Shown here piece after piece: positions 24,137 to 28,825 of a stretch of DNA of 28,825 bases. This stretch comes from DATARH01 sp050246595 (lineage in GTDB: Bacteria > Pseudomonadota > Alphaproteobacteria > ATCC43930 > CGMCC-115725), in NCBI GenBank assembly GCA_050246595.1, contig JBFWVT010000063.1:1-28825 (forward strand), read 5' to 3'. Both the position numbers and the translations under genes were made by a program. Each line of letters begins with the position of its first letter. Within the stretch, counting starts at the first letter, position 1. The notes beneath the pieces are model-generated. The model ran no database searches. It was not told the origin of the DNA and saw only the letters and a program-made list of their open reading frames with translations.

Positions 24137-24177
24137 CTTGAACCTGCTGTTTAGCAGACCATGGCACCCGGTTCAAG
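24137..24177. repeat. Nested inverted repeat, candidate operator upstream of prsT
   Basis: The outer arms CTTGAACC (24137-24144) and GGTTCAAG (24170-24177) are perfect complements. Inside, CTGCT (24144-24148) and AGCAG (24153-24157) form a 5-bp stem with a 4-nt loop. It lies about 140-175 bp upstream of the prsT start. This could be a regulator site or a structured leader. Confidence 0.4.
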
Positions 24178-24265
24178 GCGATGCGGATCAGGTGCTGTCT
24201 CAGTTTGATTTTGACCGTGCCGGGCTTCGGCGATGCCGCAACCCCAGCCTCCCGCGACCGCCCTT

Positions 24266-24286
24266 CGGCCGGGTCAAGCCCGGCCG
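24266..24286. terminator. Hairpin between the 190-aa gene and prsT
   Basis: CGGCCGGG (24266-24273) and CCCGGCCG (24279-24286) form an 8-bp perfect stem with loop TCAAG. It lies 23 bp beyond the stop of the minus-strand gene at 24309. There is no U-tract on that strand, so terminator function is only possible. Confidence 0.35.
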
Positions 24287-24308
24287 CGGGTCTTTATTAT
24301 CCGGTTTT

Positions 24309-24881
24309 TTACCTGGCCTCGGTCCAGCTTTCCGAGAACGCCAGCGCGCAGGTGCTGAACGGGCGGCCCTCCCGCGTTAACGGCCAGGGTTTCCCCGAGG
24401 CCTCGACCCCGTTGCGGGTAAGCCTGGCCCCGAGCGCCGGGATCAGCAAGGTGCAGACGGCGTATTTGCGGCCGCCTTCGCCCGGTTGGTTGTGGATCAG
24501 CAACGGCTCGCCGATGTCATACCAGGTCAGGCTGATCGCCTCGTCGTGGGTAACGAGGCTTTCGGTCCAGAAATAACGCGGGTCGCCGCTCTTCGAGAAC
24601 TCGGCGTCGATGACCGGGATCGCGGTGTCGGCGGTCTCGGCGTTCAGCATCCCCTGCACGGTGCCCTGCAACCAGCGCGCCATTGCGATATTGTCGGAAT
24701 AGATGCGCCAGCGGTTCTCGGTCAGCTCGCTCTTCAGATACAGCACATGACCGGGTCCGGCCGGGCAGGTGATGATGCGCCAGTAGCTCGCATTTGTCGT
24801 CTGCGGTCCGCCGTCTGTGGCGCTCAAGCGGATGAACGGGTTCTCGCCGGTCAGGATCGCACGGTTCGGGTCGGCGGCCAT
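24309..24881 (-). CDS. Conserved-looking hypothetical protein (190 aa)
   Basis: A soluble 190-aa protein I do not recognise. It has no signal peptide or membrane helix; its sequence is rich in aromatic residues and beta-strand-like stretches (SYWRIITCPAGPGHVLYLKS, RYFWTESLVTHDEAISLTWYD, IGEPLLIHNQPG, YAVCTLLIPALGARLTRNG), suggesting a compact beta-rich fold. ATG 24881 is supported by AAGGGAG 6 nt upstream. The frame stays open further upstream, but those residues are Arg-rich and run into the divergent glutathione transferase gene. It is divergent from that gene with about 150 bp between, so the two may share regulation. No function is inferred. Confidence 0.75.
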   Translation of the reverse strand: MAADPNRAILTGENPFIRLSATDGGPQTTNASYWRIITCPAGPGHVLYLKSELTENRWRIYSDNIAMARWLQGTVQGMLNAETADTAIPVIDAEFSKSGDPRYFWTESLVTHDEAISLTWYDIGEPLLIHNQPGEGGRKYAVCTLLIPALGARLTRNGVEASGKPWPLTREGRPFSTCALAFSESWTEAR

Positions 24882-25030
24882 CGGAGACTCCCTTGCTGAA
24901 AATTTCTGCCGGGATGCTATGCGATAGCGCCGGCTGACGCCACAAGCACGCGGCGATTGCATCTTGCGGAGGCCGGGGAACGCGGCAATGCTGCGCCGTA
25001 TTCCTGCCGCAACCCATGGGAAACGCGCCG

Positions 25031-25663
25031 ATGCCGATCGAATTGTGGACCTGGAACACACCGAACGGGCGCAAGATCAGCGTCGCTCTGGAGGAGATGG
25101 GTCTGCCCTACACGGTAAAGCCGATCAACATCTCGAAAGGCGAGCAGTTCAAACCCGAATTCCTGAAGATCAGCCCGAACAACCGTATTCCGGCCATCGT
25201 CGATCCCGAAGGCCCCGGCAACCAGCCGATCAGCGTTTTCGAATCCGGCGCGATCCTAATCTATCTCGGCGAGAAAACCGGCAAATTCTGGCCTCGGGGC
25301 GATCTGCGGCGGCAGGTGCCGGTGCTCGAATGGCTGATGTGGCAGATGGGCGGGTTCGGGCCGATGCCGGGGCAGGTCCACCATTTCCTGCAGGTCGAAA
25401 GGGAGGAGGACCGGCGCTACGGTCTCGAACGCTACATGAAGGAGACGCGCCGGCTTTATGGCGTCTTCGACAAGCGCCTCGCCGAGGCGCCGTATGCCGG
25501 CGGCGGCGAGGTCTCGATCGCCGATTTCGCAATCCTCGGCTGGGCCTGGCGGCACGAGCGGCATCAGGTCGATCTCGCCGACTACCCGAACGTCAAGCGC
25601 TGGTACGAGACGATGATGGCCCGCCCCGGCACAAAGCGCGGCTTTGAGGTGGCGCTGAGCTGA
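25031..25663 (+). CDS. Glutathione S-transferase, YfcG/YghU (Nu-class)-like
   Basis: A 210-aa cytoplasmic GST. The N-terminal thioredoxin-like domain begins MPIELWTWNTPNGRKISVAL; TPNGRK is the active-site motif of the YfcG/YghU group, which acts as a GSH-dependent disulfide-bond reductase. NRIPAIVDPEG carries the cis-proline and VFESGAILIYLGEKTGKFWP the glutathione gamma-glutamyl contact (ES). The C-terminal helical domain includes EWLMWQMGGFGPMPGQVHHF and VSIADFAILGWAW with the N-capping SIADF. I prefer ATG 25031, which aligns with relatives; an in-frame ATG at 25016 would add five residues. It is divergent from the 190-aa gene. The physiological substrate is unknown. Confidence 0.92.
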   Translation: MPIELWTWNTPNGRKISVALEEMGLPYTVKPINISKGEQFKPEFLKISPNNRIPAIVDPEGPGNQPISVFESGAILIYLGEKTGKFWPRGDLRRQVPVLEWLMWQMGGFGPMPGQVHHFLQVEREEDRRYGLERYMKETRRLYGVFDKRLAEAPYAGGGEVSIADFAILGWAWRHERHQVDLADYPNVKRWYETMMARPGTKRGFEVALS

Positions 25664-26055
25664 TCCCGGTGGCGGGCGGCTGCAACTTGGAGCTGTCCAT
25701 CAGCAGGCTTTCGCTGAACCAGCAGCAAATCAACGGCGAACTCTCCCGCATGGGTTGCAGTCATCCGGCGGGGCGCGGCCGCATGGCCGACCGGAGGCGC
25801 TCACGTATCACGCAAATGCGGCAATTCCAGCGGCGACGAAATACGGCGCCGGCCGCGATATCGCTCGGCTCCGCCGGCATGCCCGCGGCAAAGGCCGGTT
25901 GCAACCCAACCCACTCTTCAGAACCGGCATTCGCCGAGCGGCGCGCCTCATATCAGGCAGACGAAATCCGCGCGCCTGGGCCGCGTTGACAGGTCTCCGG
26001 CCGCGGACTAAGTCACAGACCTGATTGGGAGCCGCACCTTGCCGGACCGTCTCGC
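25664..26055. other. 392-bp gap upstream of the sdh operon
   Basis: No convincing gene: the short frames are Arg/Pro-rich GC-driven translations without start sites or family motifs. A TTGACA at 25986-25991 with TAAGTC 17 bp on (26009-26014) is the best promoter candidate for sdhCDA, giving a leader of about 35 nt. I see no terminator for the GST gene. Confidence 0.45.
25986..26014 (+). promoter_or_regulatory. Candidate sdh operon promoter
   Basis: TTGACA (25986-25991), a 17-bp spacer, then TAAGTC (26009-26014), about 42 bp before the sdhC ATG. The -35 is perfect and the -10 is weak. Confidence 0.35.
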
Positions 26056-26448
26056 ATGACAACAGACCCGCGGCCGCTGTCGCCGCACCTGCAAATCTAT
26101 CGCTGGCAGCTGACCTCGGTGCTGTCGATCCTGCATCGCATCACCGGGGTCGCGCTGACCGTCGGCACGATCCTGCTCGTCTGGTGGCTGGCCGCCGCCG
26201 CGAACGGACCGGAAGCGTTCGAATCGGTGCAGTGGTTTCTCGGCTCCTGGCTGGGGCTGCTGCTGCTGTTCGGGTGGAGCGTCGCGCTGTTCTATCACCT
26301 GTGCAACGGCATCCGGCATCTGTGGTGGGACACCGGCAGCGGTCTCGACCTGCCCAGCGTCTATGCCAGCGGCTGGGCGGTGCTCGCCGGCACCGCGATC
26401 CTGACGATCCTCGCCTGGGTCGTCGGCCTCTCGCAGTGGGGACCGTAG
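26056..26448 (+). CDS. sdhC: Succinate dehydrogenase cytochrome b556 subunit
   Basis: A 130-aa inner-membrane anchor of complex II. Three TM helices are visible (about 33-49, 62-80, 105-127). PRPLSPHLQIYRW is the classic N terminus; SILHRITG (24-31) carries the Ser and Arg equivalent to the quinone-site residues of E. coli SdhC. FYHLCNGIRHLWWD (79-92) holds H81, equivalent to the haem b ligand, and H88. Length is normal. It is followed 1 bp later by sdhD and then sdhA, in the usual sdhCDAB order. The ribosome binding site is weak. Confidence 0.96.
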   Translation: MTTDPRPLSPHLQIYRWQLTSVLSILHRITGVALTVGTILLVWWLAAAANGPEAFESVQWFLGSWLGLLLLFGWSVALFYHLCNGIRHLWWDTGSGLDLPSVYASGWAVLAGTAILTILAWVVGLSQWGP

Positions 26449-26449
26449 G

Positions 26450-26851
26450 ATGGCGCAACAGCGCCCGGGATCGCCGCTACGATCGCCGCTGGGCCGGGCG
26501 ATCGGGCTCGGCTCGGCGAAGGAGGGCGTCAATCACTGGTGGTGGCAGCGGGTCTCCTCGATCGCGCTGGTGCCGCTGTCGCTGTGGTTTGTGATCTCGG
26601 TCATCGGGCTGGCCGGCGCCGACCTCGAAACCGTCGTCATCTGGCTCGACAATCCGGTCGCGGCGGTGCTGTTCGTCCTGCTGATCGTCGCCGTCTTTTA
26701 TCACGGCGCGCTCGGATTGCAGGTCGTCATCGAGGATTACGTCAAGAACGAAGGCGCCAAGCTCGCCGCTCTGATCGTCATGAAACTCGCGGCGTTCCTG
26801 CTCGCCGCGCTCGCCGTTTTCTGCGTCCTCAAACTCGCGTTCGTCATCTGA
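26450..26851 (+). CDS. sdhD: Succinate dehydrogenase hydrophobic membrane anchor subunit
   Basis: A 133-aa second membrane anchor of complex II. RSPLGRAIGLGSAKEGVNHWWWQRVSS is the typical alphaproteobacterial N terminus. Three TM helices follow (about 37-55, 69-90, 105-130). FYHGALGLQVVIEDYV supplies H85 (haem-region His) and D96/Y97, equivalent to the quinone-site Asp/Tyr of E. coli SdhD. The ATG starts directly after the sdhC TAG, so translation is coupled. It lies 49 bp before sdhA. Confidence 0.95.
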   Translation: MAQQRPGSPLRSPLGRAIGLGSAKEGVNHWWWQRVSSIALVPLSLWFVISVIGLAGADLETVVIWLDNPVAAVLFVLLIVAVFYHGALGLQVVIEDYVKNEGAKLAALIVMKLAAFLLAALAVFCVLKLAFVI

Positions 26852-26900
26852 CGGCGCGAACGAAATTCGAGGGAATCCAGGCCCCAAAGGAACCCCGGCA

Positions 26901-28694
26901 ATGCCTGCCGCCTATCCGATCACCGATCATGAATACGATGTCGTCGTCGTCGGCGCCGGCGGGGCCGGGCTGCGCGCGACTTTGGGCGCGACACTCGAAG
27001 GGCTGAAGACCGCCTGCATCACCAAGGTGTTTCCGACCCGCAGCCACACCGTCGCGGCGCAGGGCGGCATCGCCGCCGCGCTCGGCAATATGAGCGACGA
27101 TGACTGGCGCTGGCACATGTACGACACGGTCAAGGGGTCGGATTGGCTCGGCGACCAGGACGCGATCGAATATATGTGCCGGCAGGCGATCCCGGCGGTG
27201 ATCGAACTCGAACATTACGGCGTGCCGTTCTCGCGCACCGAGCTTGGGCAGATCTATCAGCGGCCGTTTGGCGGTCATATGAAGGAATACGGCGAGGGCG
27301 CGCCGGCCAACCGCGCCTGCGCCGCCGCCGACCGCACCGGCCACGCGATCATCCACACGCTCTACCAGCAGTCGCTGCGCAACAACGCCGAGTTCTTTGT
27401 CGAATATTTTGCCCTTGACCTGATCATGGACGACGAAGGGGTGTGCCGCGGCGTCATGGCGTGGAACCTCGAAGACGGCACGATCCACCGCTTCCGCGCC
27501 CACATGGTCATGCTCGCGACGGGGGGGTACGGGCGGGCCTATTTCTCCTGCACCTCGGCACATACCTGCACCGGCGACGGCAACGCGATGGTGCTGCGCG
27601 CCGGTCTGCCGTTGCAGGACATGGAGTTCATCCAGTTCCACCCAACCGGCATCTACGGCGCCGGGTGTCTGATTACCGAGGGGGCGCGCGGCGAAGGCGG
27701 CTATGTGACCAACAGCGAGGGCGAGCGCTTTATGGAGCGCTATGCGCCGCACGCCAAGGACCTCGCGTCGCGCGACGTGGTCAGTCGCTCGATGACGATA
27801 GAAATCCGCGAGGGGCGCGGCTGCGGCCCCTTAAAGGACCATATCCTCTTACATCTCGAACATCTCGACCCGAAAATTCTGCACGAGCGCCTGCCCGGCA
27901 TCTCGGAGACCGCGAAAATCTTCGCCGGGGTCGATGTGACGCGCGAGCCGATCCCGATATTGCCGACCGTGCATTACGATATGGGCGGCATCCCGACCAA
28001 TTATCACGGCGAGGTGCTGCGCCCGACCGAGGACGATCCCGACGCGGTCGTGCCGGGTCTGATGGCGATCGGCGAGGCGGCCAGCGTCTCGGTGCACGGC
28101 GCCAACCGGCTCGGGTGCAATTCGCTGCTCGACATCGTCGTGTTCGGCCGCGCCGCGGCGCTGCGCGCCGGCGAGCTGGTGCGTCCGGGACAGAAGCACG
28201 CGCCGCTGTCGGCTGATGCCGGCGACGAGGCGATCTCGCGGCTGGATGCGGTGCGCCAGGCAGATGGCAAGCTGAAAACCGGTGAGATCCGCGCCCATAT
28301 GCAACGGGTGATGCAGGACAACTGCGCCGTGTTCCGCACCGCCGAAATTCTCGAAGAGGGCGTCCGGAAAATCGAGGAGGCCGCCAGGACCTATGCCGAT
28401 CTTGGCCTGTCGGACCGCTCGATGATCTGGAACAGCGACCTTGTCGAGGCGCTCGAACTCGAAAATCTGATGGAGCAGGCGGTCGTCACAATGCATTCGG
28501 CGCGCAACCGCACCGAGAGCCGCGGCGCGCACGCGCGCGAGGACTATCCCGAGCGCGACGACGAGACCTGGCTCAAGCACACGCTGTCCTGGCTCGATCA
28601 CGACGGCGGCGTGCGGCTCGGCTACCGTCCGGTGCATATGTACACGCTGTCGAACGAGGTTCAGGCGTTTCCGCCAAAGGCGCGGGTGTACTAA
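26901..28694 (+). CDS. sdhA: Succinate dehydrogenase flavoprotein subunit
   Basis: A 597-aa catalytic subunit of complex II, oxidising succinate to fumarate at the cytoplasmic face. VVVVGAGGAGLRA (15-26) binds FAD; TRSHTVAAQGGIAAA holds H49, the covalent FAD attachment site. FIQFHPTG, GEGGYVTNSEGERFMERY, LASRDVVSRSM, TVHYDMGGIPTNYHGEV and GANRLGCNSLLDIVVFGRAA complete the substrate and FAD sites. The C terminus ends YTLSNEVQAFPPKARVY, so the gene is full length. An AAAGGA precedes the ATG by about 10 nt. The iron-sulfur subunit sdhB would be expected next but lies beyond the end of readable sequence. Confidence 0.97.
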   Translation: MPAAYPITDHEYDVVVVGAGGAGLRATLGATLEGLKTACITKVFPTRSHTVAAQGGIAAALGNMSDDDWRWHMYDTVKGSDWLGDQDAIEYMCRQAIPAVIELEHYGVPFSRTELGQIYQRPFGGHMKEYGEGAPANRACAAADRTGHAIIHTLYQQSLRNNAEFFVEYFALDLIMDDEGVCRGVMAWNLEDGTIHRFRAHMVMLATGGYGRAYFSCTSAHTCTGDGNAMVLRAGLPLQDMEFIQFHPTGIYGAGCLITEGARGEGGYVTNSEGERFMERYAPHAKDLASRDVVSRSMTIEIREGRGCGPLKDHILLHLEHLDPKILHERLPGISETAKIFAGVDVTREPIPILPTVHYDMGGIPTNYHGEVLRPTEDDPDAVVPGLMAIGEAASVSVHGANRLGCNSLLDIVVFGRAAALRAGELVRPGQKHAPLSADAGDEAISRLDAVRQADGKLKTGEIRAHMQRVMQDNCAVFRTAEILEEGVRKIEEAARTYADLGLSDRSMIWNSDLVEALELENLMEQAVVTMHSARNRTESRGAHAREDYPERDDETWLKHTLSWLDHDGGVRLGYRPVHMYTLSNEVQAFPPKARVY

Positions 28695-28697
28695 ATC

Positions 28698-28745
28698 CCC
28701 TCTCCCGCACCGCGGGAGAGGGTGGCTCGCCGCGAGCGGCGAGCC
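28698..28745. repeat. Double-hairpin intergenic repeat after sdhA
   Basis: Two adjacent hairpins: CCCTCTCCCGC (28698-28708) pairs with GCGGGAGAGGG (28712-28722), and GGCTCGCCGC (28724-28733) pairs with GCGGCGAGCC (28736-28745). It is followed by GGGTGAGGG. The CCCTCTCCC...GGGAGAGGG...GGGTGAGGG layout matches dispersed palindromic repeats seen between genes in many proteobacterial genomes. It starts 3 bp after the sdhA stop and may trim or stabilise the transcript. Confidence 0.7.
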
Positions 28746-28765
28746 GGGTGAGGGCCACGCCGCGT

Positions 28766-28825
<60 letters not shown>

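Larger units (their letters stand above)
24002..24308. other. 307-bp intergenic region upstream of prsT
   Basis: No gene is supported here. It holds a nested inverted repeat (24137-24177) and a hairpin (24266-24286), listed separately. I found no confident -35/-10 or -24/-12 promoter on the minus strand for prsT. Confidence 0.5.

Overview
The window is high-GC chromosomal DNA that looks alphaproteobacterial. The basis is a complete sdhC-sdhD-sdhA run with alphaproteobacterial-type subunits at the right end and dense, GC-rich coding throughout. The order within Alphaproteobacteria cannot be fixed from this sequence. The last 60 bases (28766-28825) are an uninterrupted G run that looks like a sequencing or contig-end artefact.

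Most of the window (about 1-24000) is an exopolysaccharide locus of the kind that accompanies exosortase A/PEP-CTERM protein sorting. Left part (1-7779): start of an SDR epimerase (minus, cut by the window edge), a FemAB/BioF2-like acetyltransferase, a UDP-sugar epimerase, an exosortase-A-type glycosyltransferase overlapping a UDP-GlcNAc 2-epimerase, a second GT4 glycosyltransferase, and a second FemAB-like protein. Centre (7907-14337): an unrecognised four-TM protein, then a leftward operon of polyprenyl-phosphate sugar transferase, PrsK-type histidine kinase and PrsR-type sigma54 response regulator, then a 598-bp control region carrying phased repeats and candidate promoters. Right part (14338-20871): a rightward run of a secreted Cys-containing protein with a sorting-signal-like C terminus, a large TPR lipoprotein, an asparagine-synthase-type amidotransferase and a Sel1/SLT lytic transglycosylase. 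A 55-aa single-TM protein with a strong ribosome binding site lies on the minus strand against the end of the transglycosylase. A second giant TPR protein, the better PrsT match, follows on the minus strand.

Inferred working model: the epimerases supply nucleotide sugars, the sugar transferase primes undecaprenyl phosphate, the two glycosyltransferases extend the unit, the FemAB-like proteins and the amidotransferase decorate it, and the TPR proteins and transglycosylase help it, and any sorted proteins, across the envelope. PrsK/PrsR would tune expression through sigma54. No exosortase, flippase, polymerase, Wza/Wzc exporter or canonical PEP-CTERM substrate is present in this window, so the system must continue elsewhere, probably to the left of position 1.

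The right end (24309-28694) is housekeeping or accessory metabolism: an unrecognised 190-aa protein divergent from a YfcG/YghU-like glutathione S-transferase, then succinate dehydrogenase sdhC, sdhD and sdhA. The sdhA gene is followed by a double-hairpin repeat. No tRNA, rRNA, CRISPR array, transposase or phage gene was recognised.
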